Origin: Streptomyces sp. NBC_01750
Lineage (GTDB): Bacteria; Actinomycetota; Actinomycetes; Streptomycetales; Streptomycetaceae
DNA: 64,000 nucleotides
Reading direction: 5' to 3'
NCBI RefSeq assembly: GCF_035918095.1
Contig: NZ_CP109137.1
Location: 2,544,001 to 2,608,000, forward strand
The translations under genes and the position numbers were made by a program. Numbering within the stretch: the stretch's first letter is position 1; every line of letters begins with the position of its first letter. This document shows, piece by piece, positions 1 to 7,387 of this stretch. A model generated the notes under the pieces. The model was not told where the DNA came from, searched no databases, and was given only the letters and a program-made list of their open reading frames with translations.

Positions 1-438
1 GTGCTGAGCTTCGTGCCCTGGGGCCCCAAGGGGCTCTCGCTCGATCTCATGCGGCGTGACCGGGGCTCCGAGAACGGCCTGATGGAATTCATGGTCATCG
101 AGCTCCTGCAGCGCGCGAGGGAGATCGGGATCACTCAGGTGTCATTGAACTTCGCGATGTTCAGATCGGTCTTCGAACGTGGCTCGAAGCTCGGCGCCGG
201 TCCGGTACTGAGACTGTGGCGCTCGCTCCTCAGCTTCTTCTCCCGCTGGTGGCAGATCGAGTCGCTGTACCGCGCCAATGCCAAGTACCGACCGATCTGG
301 GAGCCACGTTTCATGCTCTTCGAAAAGAGCGCCGACCTGCTGCGCATCGGCCTGGCGGCAGGCCGCGCCGAGGGCTTCCTCGAGGCGCCGGGACTGCCCA
401 AGTGGCTGCACCGCAGACACCTGGAGACCAAGCGTTGA
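1..438 (+). CDS. C-terminal part of a DUF2156 / LPG-synthase-like lysyltransferase protein (5' truncated by window)
   Basis: Only the last 145 residues are present. They resemble the C-terminal acyltransferase-like domain (DUF2156) shared by MprF-type phosphatidylglycerol lysyltransferases and actinobacterial Lys[18 protein letters not shown], then [22 protein letters not shown] and [15 protein letters not shown], which is the usual order at the end of this domain. In the family it uses aminoacyl-tRNA to modify lipid head groups at the inner face of the membrane; whether this protein does so cannot be told without the N-terminus, where the membrane part would lie. The stop codon overlaps the start of the next gene (TTGA), so the two are probably co-translated. 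Confidence 0.75.
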   Translation: MLSFVPWGPKGLSLDLMRRDRGSENGLMEFMVIELLQRAREIGITQVSLNFAMFRSVFERGSKLGAGPVLRLWRSLLSFFSRWWQIESLYRANAKYRPIWEPRFMLFEKSADLLRIGLAAGRAEGFLEAPGLPKWLHRRHLETKR

Positions 439-1145
439 ACACGGTGAGCGCGTTCGCCCGCTGTGAGTGGGGGCCGCTGTACGTGACCGTGCGCAGGGCA
501 CTCGTCACGAGGAAGTGGCGGGCGATCCCGATGACGCTCGGGGCGGTCTGTCTCACGGCCCTGTTCCAGTTGGTGCAGAACCAGTCCTGGGGCTTCGGCC
601 CGGTGCGCAACCTCGGCTTCGTGAAGGCCGATGACCCACTCTGGCTGGCGTTGCTGCGTACCCCGCTGTCGCTGTTCGTCCCGGCGCTGGATCTGCCGGT
701 GTGGGGTGCGCTGGCACAGGTCCTGCTGGTCTTCGGGATCGCGGAGATCACTCTGGGCCGGTGGCGGACGCTGGTGATCGCGTATGTGTCGACGCTGGCC
801 GGCACGACGTACGCACGGATCGGTGTCTCACTCGACCCCGAGGGCCTCTTCGGGCTTCCCCCTTCGGACGCCGTGGTCGTCGACACCGGCCCGTCGGCGG
901 CGGTCGTCGGCCTCGCGGTCTTCGTCTGCTGGCGCTACCGGGCCTGGTGCACGGCGGTGCTGGTGGCCGTATTGATGGTCGGCGAGGTGCTCTTCAAGAA
1001 CAATCTCGCGGGCAAGGAGCATCTGGCGGCGATCGCGGCGGTGCTGGCGGTGTGCGGGCTTTCGGCGCTGCGCCGACGGCTGCGGCTCAGGCGTCAGCGT
1101 TTGCGCACCGGAAGCCGGTCGGGAGCCCCGCCGATCAGGTCCTGA
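435..1145 (+). CDS. Rhomboid-like integral membrane protein
   Basis: A 236-residue polytopic protein with about six hydrophobic segments. Two pieces recall the rhomboid catalytic dyad: GPSAAVVG (Ser in place of the usual GxSG context) near residue 150 and EHLAAIAAV near residue 200 (the His of the last helix). The second Gly of GxSG is missing, so it may be an inactive rhomboid relative of the type common in Streptomyces. The TTG start overlaps the upstream stop codon and has a GGAG eight bases upstream; a GTG at 444 is an alternative. The 3' end overlaps the convergent membrane gene by 52 bases. The coupling suggests that it works beside the lysyltransferase-like protein; that is inference. 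Confidence 0.65.
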   Translation: MNTVSAFARCEWGPLYVTVRRALVTRKWRAIPMTLGAVCLTALFQLVQNQSWGFGPVRNLGFVKADDPLWLALLRTPLSLFVPALDLPVWGALAQVLLVFGIAEITLGRWRTLVIAYVSTLAGTTYARIGVSLDPEGLFGLPPSDAVVVDTGPSAAVVGLAVFVCWRYRAWCTAVLVAVLMVGEVLFKNNLAGKEHLAAIAAVLAVCGLSALRRRLRLRRQRLRTGSRSGAPPIRS

Positions 1146-1849
1146 AGTTTGCGGCGCGGCCGGTCCCAGCGGCGGTCGTGGTGGAAGGAGCGCAGCCCGG
1201 CCCTGGCGCGCGCCTTGGGCCGGTTGCGGTAGAAGCGGCGGGCCCAGGGCGAGCCGGGCCGGGCCAGCCGTAGCGCACCGAAGATCGCCACGAACGGGAT
1301 GAGCGTGCCGATGAGCGCCATCCGCAGCTTGCCCTTGAAGAGCGCGATGATCACGAAGAGGAAGTTGAACGCCAGCGTCAGGATCAGCGAGGCGCGGTCC
1401 TGGCGTTCGTCGGGAGTGAGCTGGTCCACGCCGAGCGGCGAGAAGCCGCCGAGTGCCAGCAGCGCCAGGGCCGAGGCGATCACCACGACCTCCACGCTCT
1501 GCCGGCCCTGCTCGGTCCAGTAGACGTCGTCGAGATGGAGGATGAGCGCGAACTCGTCGAGCACGAGGCCCGCGCCGATCCCGAAGAGGATCGCGAAGAC
1601 CACTGCGGCGGGGCCGTCCCGGCCGTTGCCGACCGCCCCGAAGCCGCCGATCACGACCAGGATGACGCCGGGGACGACATGGTGGATGTGCATGCCGCCG
1701 GGCGTGATGTTCTTGAACGGCCCCCGGCCTGCCCTGATCAGCCGGGTGACCGTGCGCGTCACCAGGAAGGTGAGCATGAAGGAGGCCAGCGCGAGCAGCA
1801 TCGGGAGCTTCCCCGGCTCGACGATGTTGCGGTAAAACCAGTGACCCAT
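1094..1849 (-). CDS. Conserved actinobacterial integral membrane protein
   Basis: About 251 residues with five to six likely membrane segments and a basic C-terminal tail (RRFYRNRPKARARAG). A conserved patch, GGMHIHHVVPG, followed by LDEFALILHLDDVYW, places His, Asp and Glu residues near membrane borders and could bind a metal. I recognise the family only as a conserved hypothetical membrane protein of actinobacteria; no function is assigned. The ATG at 1849 (MGHWFYRN) has GGGAG upstream; a longer reading to 1882 lacks a ribosome site. It is convergent with the rhomboid-like gene and divergent from cobS. Confidence 0.6.
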   Translation of the reverse strand: MGHWFYRNIVEPGKLPMLLALASFMLTFLVTRTVTRLIRAGRGPFKNITPGGMHIHHVVPGVILVVIGGFGAVGNGRDGPAAVVFAILFGIGAGLVLDEFALILHLDDVYWTEQGRQSVEVVVIASALALLALGGFSPLGVDQLTPDERQDRASLILTLAFNFLFVIIALFKGKLRMALIGTLIPFVAIFGALRLARPGSPWARRFYRNRPKARARAGLRSFHHDRRWDRPRRKLQDLIGGAPDRLPVRKR

Positions 1850-1966
1850 GCCACCCGCTCCCGATTCGCGCGTTATGCGCAACTTACCGTCAGTCCGGCC
1901 GGGCTACCCTTCGCGCGATACTGCGCTCACCCGGTGGACGACCGCCGGCCCCCGGTGAAGGACTCC

Positions 1967-2731
1967 ATGGACGGCATACGTTTCGCCTTCGGCACGCTGA
2001 CCGTGCTCCCGGTCCGCGTCACCCGCTGGGACCGTGCGGCGGCACGCGACGGAATGCTCTGCGCGCCGCTGGCCGGACTGGTGGTCGGCGTGTTCGCGGC
2101 GGCTCTAGGCGGGTTGCTGATGCTGCTGGGCTCGGGCCCGCTGCTCGCGGCGGTGGCCACGGCCGCCGTCCCCGCAGCCCTCACCCGCGGCCTCCATCTG
2201 GACGGTCTCGCGGACACGGCCGACGGCCTCGGCAGTGGCAAGCCCGCCGAGGACGCACTGCGGATCATGAAGCAGTCGGACATCGGCCCGTTCGGGGTCA
2301 TCACCCTGCTGTTCGTGCTGCTCACCCAATGCGCGGCACTGACCGGGCTGTACGGGCAGAGCTGGGCGCACGGCGCGGTCGCGGCGGCGGTCTCCGGGGT
2401 CACCGCCCGCCTCGCCCTCACCCTCGCGTCCCGCACGGGCGTGCCGGCGGCCCGCCCGGAAGGCCTCGGTGCGGCGGTCGCGGAAGTCGTTCCGGTACCC
2501 GTCGCACTGGCCGTGGCCGCGGTGGTCACCGCGGTCTGCGCGGCGGCGGGCACCCTCTTCGGCGCGTACGGCGCAGTGCACCACGCACTGGCGGTGGCAG
2601 CCGGACTCGTCGCGGCGCATCTGCTGCTGCGCCACTGCGTTCGCCGCTTCGGCGGGGTGACGGGCGATGTGTTCGGCGCGCTGGCCGAGACGGCGGCGAC
2701 GGCGGCGCTCGTCGTGCTGGTGCTCGGCTAG
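1967..2731 (+). CDS. cobS: Adenosylcobinamide-GDP ribazoletransferase (cobalamin synthase)
   Basis: A 254-residue membrane enzyme that joins adenosylcobinamide-GDP to alpha-ribazole in the last part of coenzyme B12 synthesis. It carries the family signatures RGLHLDGLADTADGLG (acidic, near residue 76) and GGVTGDVFGA near the C-terminus, within about six hydrophobic helices; length is normal for CobS. The ATG at 1967 is chosen because GAAGGA lies six bases upstream and the product begins MDGIRFAFGTLTVLPV, typical of streptomycete CobS. No other cob gene and no cobalamin riboswitch is visible in the flanks here. The gene ends within a few bases of the convergent GH114 gene. Confidence 0.93.
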   Translation: MDGIRFAFGTLTVLPVRVTRWDRAAARDGMLCAPLAGLVVGVFAAALGGLLMLLGSGPLLAAVATAAVPAALTRGLHLDGLADTADGLGSGKPAEDALRIMKQSDIGPFGVITLLFVLLTQCAALTGLYGQSWAHGAVAAAVSGVTARLALTLASRTGVPAARPEGLGAAVAEVVPVPVALAVAAVVTAVCAAAGTLFGAYGAVHHALAVAAGLVAAHLLLRHCVRRFGGVTGDVFGALAETAATAALVVLVLG

Positions 2732-3624
2732 GTTTCACCCTTCCGTGGCCCTCGGGCGGGCGCCCGCGCGCTGTGTGGTCCTCCGGCTCCGAGTGTCCCC
2801 CGGCTCCAGCAGGGCTTGCGCCACACCCCGAGCTCGTACTTCTTCAGCATCGAGCTCAGCTTCAGCCGCCGGGTCTCGGCACAGAAGTCGCCGGTGTCCA
2901 GCTCGTACTCGACATGAAAGACCGCCTTGCCCGCGCGGATGAACGGTGTCAGCGCCTCGCACTCGTCGTGCTCCGCGCACTGCTCGTTGACCGCGAAGTC
3001 GAAGTCCCCCACCAGCTGCGGGATCTGGTCGAGATCGTTCTTGAGGCCGACGGCCAGGCCCCGGTCGTGGGCGAGGCCGGCGATCGTGCGGTTGTAGCGG
3101 AGCTGGTCGGCGGCGGTGACGGGGAAGCCGGTGCGGTTGGCGTACGCGTCCATGTTGTCGGGCTCGACGGCGTCGAAGCCCTTGTCCCGGCACATGTCCA
3201 TGCGCTCGGCCATGAGCGGTCCGAGGATGTCCGTACGCCGGATGTCGAGCCAGCGCTCACCGTCCCAGCCGTTGCCGCGGCCGAGGACCTCCTTGGGGAA
3301 CTTCGCCGCGTCCGGGCGGAAGTCCTCCCAGGCGCCGGTGGAGAGATAGCAGATGACCTTGCGGCCGCGGCGGTGCAGATCGGCGACGGCGGACTTCGGG
3401 TGGTCGAAGCCGTCGATGTCGTACACCGGTACGTCCACGGTCGGGTCGAGACGGCCGCTGAGCTGCCACTGCCAGGCCATTCCCGGCTCCGGCTGCCAGC
3501 GGTCGGCAGGCGGCTTCCCGTCGGAATGGGTGGTACAGCCCGCCGGCAGCAGGACAAGCAGCACGAGCACCGGGAGTACCCGTCTCGCCGAGCGTACGTG
3601 TGTCACCGGGCGTACGCGTCTCAC
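2728..3624 (-). CDS. GH114 endo-alpha-1,4-polygalactosaminidase-like lipoprotein
   Basis: About 298 residues. A basic N-terminus and hydrophobic stretch end in the lipobox LPAGC (Cys30), predicting a lipoprotein on the outer face of the membrane. The remainder is a full GH114 domain: MAWQWQLSG, VPVYDIDGFD, VICYLSTGAWEDFRP, then GFDAVEPDNMDAYANRTGF, with the acidic residues expected at the active site, and DFDFAVNEQCAEHDEC and VFHVEYE. GH114 enzymes (fungal Ega3) cut alpha-1,4-linked galactosamine polymers; PelA carries a related hydrolase domain. The GTG at 3624 overlaps the upstream stop codon (GTGA), indicating coupling; GTG 3606 is an alternative. It is the last gene of the five-gene locus. 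Substrate is inferred from family and neighbours. Confidence 0.88.
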   Translation of the reverse strand: MRRVRPVTHVRSARRVLPVLVLLVLLPAGCTTHSDGKPPADRWQPEPGMAWQWQLSGRLDPTVDVPVYDIDGFDHPKSAVADLHRRGRKVICYLSTGAWEDFRPDAAKFPKEVLGRGNGWDGERWLDIRRTDILGPLMAERMDMCRDKGFDAVEPDNMDAYANRTGFPVTAADQLRYNRTIAGLAHDRGLAVGLKNDLDQIPQLVGDFDFAVNEQCAEHDECEALTPFIRAGKAVFHVEYELDTGDFCAETRRLKLSSMLKKYELGVWRKPCWSRGTLGAGGPHSARAPARGPRKGET

Positions 3625-4268
3625 CGGGACGGCTCCAGTGCGGACGGGAGGGTGCTCCAGGGGTGGGCCCCGGCTCCCGGGACAAGGCAGTGGACGGCGG
3701 CAGCGGCGCGGGCTTCTGGCGGGGCCGCGTACACCAGATGGCAGAACCGCTCCGGCGGGTGGGCCGCAGTCCACAGCGGGACGATCAGGCTGCGGTAGGT
3801 GTCCCAGGGGCCCTCGAACGTGACCAGCAGCTCGGCGAGTTCCGTGTAGGCCGGGTCGGGGTGGACACCGTGGTTGAGGACGAGCGTGCGGGCTCCCACC
3901 GCGCGGGCGGCGACGGCGAGGCGGCGGTAGTGGGGCAGCGCGTCGGGGTCCGCGGATGCCTGGTCGAGGAAGGCACCGTCCGCGCCGTACCAGTCGCGGT
4001 GGCGCAGCAGATCCCGTACGACGGCGGCGTGCGGGCGGCGCGCGTAGTCGGTGTCGACGTAGCCGAGGACCCGGACCCCGGCCCCGCGCAGCCGCTCCGC
4101 GACCGCCGCGAACTCCGGGTCGGCGGCCGCGCCGGGGCCACTGGCGGGGTTGATCACCACGCCGTAGAGCCGGGGCGCGGCGGCGATGAGCGTGTCCCAG
4201 GCTTCGGGCTGCTCGGCGGGATGCTCGTAGTACGGCACCAGCAGTCTCTTCACAAAACCGTTCCTCAT
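3621..4268 (-). CDS. Spherulation-specific family 4 (spherulin-4 / Sph3, GH135-like) protein
   Basis: A 215-residue single-domain protein of the spherulin-4 family. Recognisable stretches are LLVPYYEHP at the start, GVVINPASGPG, VLGYVDTDYARR, DGAFLDQASADPDALP and LLVTFEGPWDTY; the conserved Asp and Glu in these match the acidic residues of GH135 glycosidases such as Aspergillus Sph3, which acts on galactosaminogalactan. Unlike Sph3, no signal peptide or membrane anchor is visible (MRNGFVKRLLVPYY), so it appears cytoplasmic. The start overlaps the upstream stop codon (ATGA) and its own stop overlaps the GH114 start. Role in polymer editing is inference from family and context. Confidence 0.85.
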   Translation of the reverse strand: MRNGFVKRLLVPYYEHPAEQPEAWDTLIAAAPRLYGVVINPASGPGAAADPEFAAVAERLRGAGVRVLGYVDTDYARRPHAAVVRDLLRHRDWYGADGAFLDQASADPDALPHYRRLAVAARAVGARTLVLNHGVHPDPAYTELAELLVTFEGPWDTYRSLIVPLWTAAHPPERFCHLVYAAPPEARAAAAVHCLVPGAGAHPWSTLPSALEPSR

Positions 4269-5875
4269 ACGCGGTGGGCGCTCGCACGGCCCAGCAGAAC
4301 ACAGACCATCCCCGCCAGCAGCACCGCCGCCACCGCCGCGACAACGAGCCCGACAAGCCCAGGGCCGCCCGTGCCGGTGAGCAGTGCCAGCGCCTGCGCC
4401 AGGGCCGCAGCCACGCACACCGCGGCCGCGCGGAGCACCGCGCCGAACGACTGGAGCAGCAGCCCGGTCCACAGCACTGTCCCTATGAGCAGCAGGGTGG
4501 CAAGACGCCCGCCGCCGAGCGCGGGGGCGTCGGGCCACAGCACCGTCCCCGCGACGGCGAGGACGAACAGAACGGTGAGATATCCGGCGAGACACTCGGC
4601 GAGCACGGCGGCGGAGCCCCGCCGGAAGGCGCGTGACGTGGTGCTCGCGCGCAGCCCGGCGAGGCTCCCGCCGCGGAAGCGGTGCAGCAGCCATTCGGCC
4701 GGCCCCATGCTGAGCGTCAGCGCTACGGCGGAGGGCGCGGAGACGACCGCGCCGGGTCCGCCGGCGAGGACATCGCCGAGTGCGGTGTAGAGGACGAGGA
4801 CGCCGGTGCCGAGCCCGAAGAGCCCGTACGGGAGGGAGGCGGCGACGCGGGGAGCGGCCCGCGTGTCCCGGCGGCGCGGCCGTGTCCTCCATGGCCGGAC
4901 GGGCTGGATTTTCCCGCCCGTCCGGCGGGAAGATCCGTCCGCGCCGGCGGCGATCGGCCCGGCCGGAGATGATGAAGACAGGCCCCTCCTCCGCCGGTTG
5001 AGGAGCGGGGTTCGGGGCGAAGCCCCGGAAGGGGGCTGCCGCTCCCGCGAACCCGGGATGCATCGCGCCAGCGTGCCCCCCGCCAGCACCACCGCGCACA
5101 CCAGCGACAGCAGCAGCAAGCCCGTCCGCAGCGATACCGCCAGGTCGTACGACAGTGCCAGTGCGGCACCCGCCGTCATCGGTAACAGTGCGCAGAACAG
5201 CGCCCGTTCGCGGCCCATGACCAACAGGACCGTCGCCGCCGCCAGATAGAGCGCCTGGGCCGACGCGAACGCCGCCGCGGGCCACTCGCCGGGGCCTGAC
5301 GACACCGCCGCCGCGATCGCCGCCGTCGCCGAGCCCAGCAGCGCGCCCGCCGGAGCGCCCGTCAGCAGCGCGCGGGCGGCCGCTTCGCGGTCGCCCAGGC
5401 CCAGCCAGGAGTAGGCGCGGTGCGAGAACGCCTGGTTCCACACCCAGCCGGTCAGCGCGCCCGCGAGCAGCGGGGCCAGGCCCGCGCCCCGCAGCAGCGG
5501 TGCTCCCAGCACGTAGGCAAGGCCCGGCAGCGCGAAGACGAGGCCGCGCAACAGGCAGCCGAGCAGCCCCACGTGCCAGGGGTCGACGGGCGGGCCGGGC
5601 GGCTCGGAATAGCGGCGCGGGATCCGGGCGTACAGCTCTTCGGCGAGCGTGAAGGAGTCCTCGCGGCCGTATGTGAGGCGAATGTGGTCGTCCGTCATGC
5701 CGTCGGACTCGAGGATCGCGGCGATCTCGTCCGGATGGACGGCCGCCGCGACCACCTCCTCCAGACGGACCGCGAGTTCCTCCAGCGGATCGGCGGCGCG
5801 GCCGCCCCGCTGCCGGGGCAGCACCGGCAGCGTGTCGACCTGTTGGCCGGGTCCCTGCCAGAGCGGCCCGCTCAT
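4265..5875 (-). CDS. Large integral membrane protein of the exopolysaccharide locus, with in-frame repeat insertion
   Basis: About 536 residues. An N-terminal soluble part of roughly 100 residues (EELAVRLEEVVAAAVHPDEIAAILESDG) precedes two membrane blocks of about five to six helices each. Between them, residues about 275-335 form an Arg/Ser/Pro-rich stretch encoded by a Streptomyces-type palindromic repeat, so this loop is probably an insertion and not an ancestral domain. The start overlaps the PelF-like stop codon (ATGA). By position it may serve as export or assembly partner of the glycosyltransferase, the job done by PelG in Pel loci, but I see no sequence likeness to PelG. Function inferred from context only. 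Confidence 0.75.
   Translation of the reverse strand: MSGPLWQGPGQQVDTLPVLPRQRGGRAADPLEELAVRLEEVVAAAVHPDEIAAILESDGMTDDHIRLTYGREDSFTLAEELYARIPRRYSEPPGPPVDPWHVGLLGCLLRGLVFALPGLAYVLGAPLLRGAGLAPLLAGALTGWVWNQAFSHRAYSWLGLGDREAAARALLTGAPAGALLGSATAAIAAAVSSGPGEWPAAAFASAQALYLAAATVLLVMGRERALFCALLPMTAGAALALSYDLAVSLRTGLLLLSLVCAVVLAGGTLARCIPGSRERQPPSGASPRTPLLNRRRRGLSSSSPAGPIAAGADGSSRRTGGKIQPVRPWRTRPRRRDTRAAPRVAASLPYGLFGLGTGVLVLYTALGDVLAGGPGAVVSAPSAVALTLSMGPAEWLLHRFRGGSLAGLRASTTSRAFRRGSAAVLAECLAGYLTVLFVLAVAGTVLWPDAPALGGGRLATLLLIGTVLWTGLLLQSFGAVLRAAAVCVAAALAQALALLTGTGGPGLVGLVVAAVAAVLLAGMVCVLLGRASAHRV
4868..5050 (-). repeat. Palindromic Streptomyces-type repeat inserted in the membrane protein gene
   Basis: This stretch contains an inverted repeat around 4911-4935 (TTCCCGCC facing GGCGGGAA) and the phrase CCTCCGCCGGTTGAGGAGC followed by GGGGCGAAGCCCC, a type of wording I know from dispersed intergenic repeats in Streptomyces genomes. 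It keeps the reading frame open and adds about 60 low-complexity residues (LLNRRRRGLSSSS and neighbours) to a protein otherwise made of membrane helices. Confidence 0.55.
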
Positions 5876-7323
5876 CCCAGCGCCCACTCGGTGGCCTGCC
5901 GGATGTCCGCGTCCTCAGCCCCGGGCAGACCCTCCGCCAGCTCGAGGTAGATACGCCGGAAACCGTCCACCGAGCGGCGCAGCGTGAACTGGTCCACGAC
6001 CCGCTGCCGCGCGCGCCCGCCAAGACCGGCCCGCCGTTCGGGGTCCCGCAGCAGGCCCATAGTCGCCTCCGCCATCAGCGCGGGCTCGCGCGGCGGCACC
6101 ACAAGCCCTGTGTCACCGACCGCTTCCCGTACTCCGCCCACGTCCGTGGAGACCGTGGCGCGGCCGCACGACATCGCCTCGATCAGTGAGAACGGGAACC
6201 CTTCGCTGATGCTGGAGAGCAGCACCACGCTTCCCGAGGCGTAGGCGCGCGACACATCGCTGACGCGCCCCTCCCAGCTGATGCCGTCCACGACGCCCAG
6301 TTCCGCGGCGAGTTTCTCCAGCCGTGTCCGGTACGCCTCGCCGCCCGCCGGCACGCCGCCGAACAACCGCAACCGCACCTCGGGCAGTTCGGCGCGGACC
6401 ATGGCGTACGCCCGGATCAGCGTCTCCAGGTCCTTGATCGGGTCGATCCGTCCGGCCCAGGAGATCGTCGGCACGTCCGGCTCGGGACCCGCCTGCGGGA
6501 AGGCGTGCGGGTCGACGCCGTTGTAAACGGTGCGGATACGGTCCGCGGGCGCCCCGCCCCGCTCCTCCCACCGCCGGTTGTACTGATTGCAGGGCGTGAT
6601 CAGATCGGCGCGCCGGTAGCCCAGCGAGTTGAGCTCCCGGTAGAAGCCCAGCATCAGCGCCTTGACCGGCGCGCGCTGCGCCTCGGCGCGGTAGCCGAGG
6701 TAGCGCTCGCGCAGATAGATGCCGTGCTCGGTGAGCAGGAACGGCACACCCTCGAAGCGCTGCGCGGCCAGCGCGGGCAGCGTGGCGAGCCCCGCGCTGA
6801 CGGCGTGCGCGATCGAGTCGTCCGGTATCCGTACCGCCAGCGGCCGCAGCGCGTGCTCCAGCAGATCGGTGGCGGTCAGCGCGTCGTGCACGGTCGGCCG
6901 GGACGCGGATATCTCCAGATGCGGCATGGTCCAGATCCACATCAGCGAGCGCAGTACGGACTCCGAGCGCAGTGCCTCCGACAGCTGTCCCGCGCGGGCC
7001 AGCAGCGCCAGTTCGTACAGTCCCGCGCCGAAGTCGCAGCCCGCCGACGGGTCGAGTATTGACAGCAGGAAGCTTTCGTAGATGTCGGTGAAGCGGCGCC
7101 GCTTCCGCCCGAAGAGGGGCCGGCGCCGCCCCGGCACCGGCCCCCATAGAGGGAAGGCCGAGTGCCGGTAGACATTCGACGGCAGCTCCCAGGTGACCGG
7201 CTCACGGCCGGTGCCGGTGAGGGCGACGACATTGAAGTCGACCTCCGGCATTCCGCGTACGAGCTGGTCGCACCAGGTCGACACACCCCCGTGGACGTGT
7301 GGATAGGTGCCTTCGGTGAGCAT
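5872..7323 (-). CDS. PelF-like GT4 family glycosyltransferase
   Basis: 483 residues from the ATG. The N-terminus LTEGTYPHVHGGVSTWCDQL, the middle LLTEHGIYLRERYLGYR and YNGVDPHAF, the WAGRIDPIKDLETLIRAY motif and the C-terminal GT4 acceptor/donor region SISEGFPFSLIEAMSCGRATVSTDVGGVREAVG are diagnostic of the PelF branch of GT4. PelF is a cytoplasmic enzyme that polymerises N-acetylhexosamine from UDP-sugar in Pel synthesis; the GT4 part of fungal Gtb3 is comparable. The ATG at 7323 cuts the usual first beta strand short. An in-frame CTG (7347) or ATT (7350) follows a strong AGGGGGG and would restore it, so the true start may be a rare codon. It lies just downstream of the deacetylase gene. Confidence 0.9.
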   Translation of the reverse strand: MLTEGTYPHVHGGVSTWCDQLVRGMPEVDFNVVALTGTGREPVTWELPSNVYRHSAFPLWGPVPGRRRPLFGRKRRRFTDIYESFLLSILDPSAGCDFGAGLYELALLARAGQLSEALRSESVLRSLMWIWTMPHLEISASRPTVHDALTATDLLEHALRPLAVRIPDDSIAHAVSAGLATLPALAAQRFEGVPFLLTEHGIYLRERYLGYRAEAQRAPVKALMLGFYRELNSLGYRRADLITPCNQYNRRWEERGGAPADRIRTVYNGVDPHAFPQAGPEPDVPTISWAGRIDPIKDLETLIRAYAMVRAELPEVRLRLFGGVPAGGEAYRTRLEKLAAELGVVDGISWEGRVSDVSRAYASGSVVLLSSISEGFPFSLIEAMSCGRATVSTDVGGVREAVGDTGLVVPPREPALMAEATMGLLRDPERRAGLGGRARQRVVDQFTLRRSVDGFRRIYLELAEGLPGAEDADIRQATEWALG

Positions 7324-7387
7324 GGTGACATGACTGCCGCGGCTCAGAATGTTGTCCCCCCTGGACAGCGATGACGGTCGGCTGCGC

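Noticed and set aside
1535..1966. N-terminal extension of cobS by 144 codons
   Set aside because: The extension is the antisense of the upstream membrane gene; ATG 1967 has the ribosome site and family N-terminus.
4265..5875. PelG identity for the membrane protein
   Set aside because: No sequence likeness recognised and a different soluble N-terminus; only the position is comparable.
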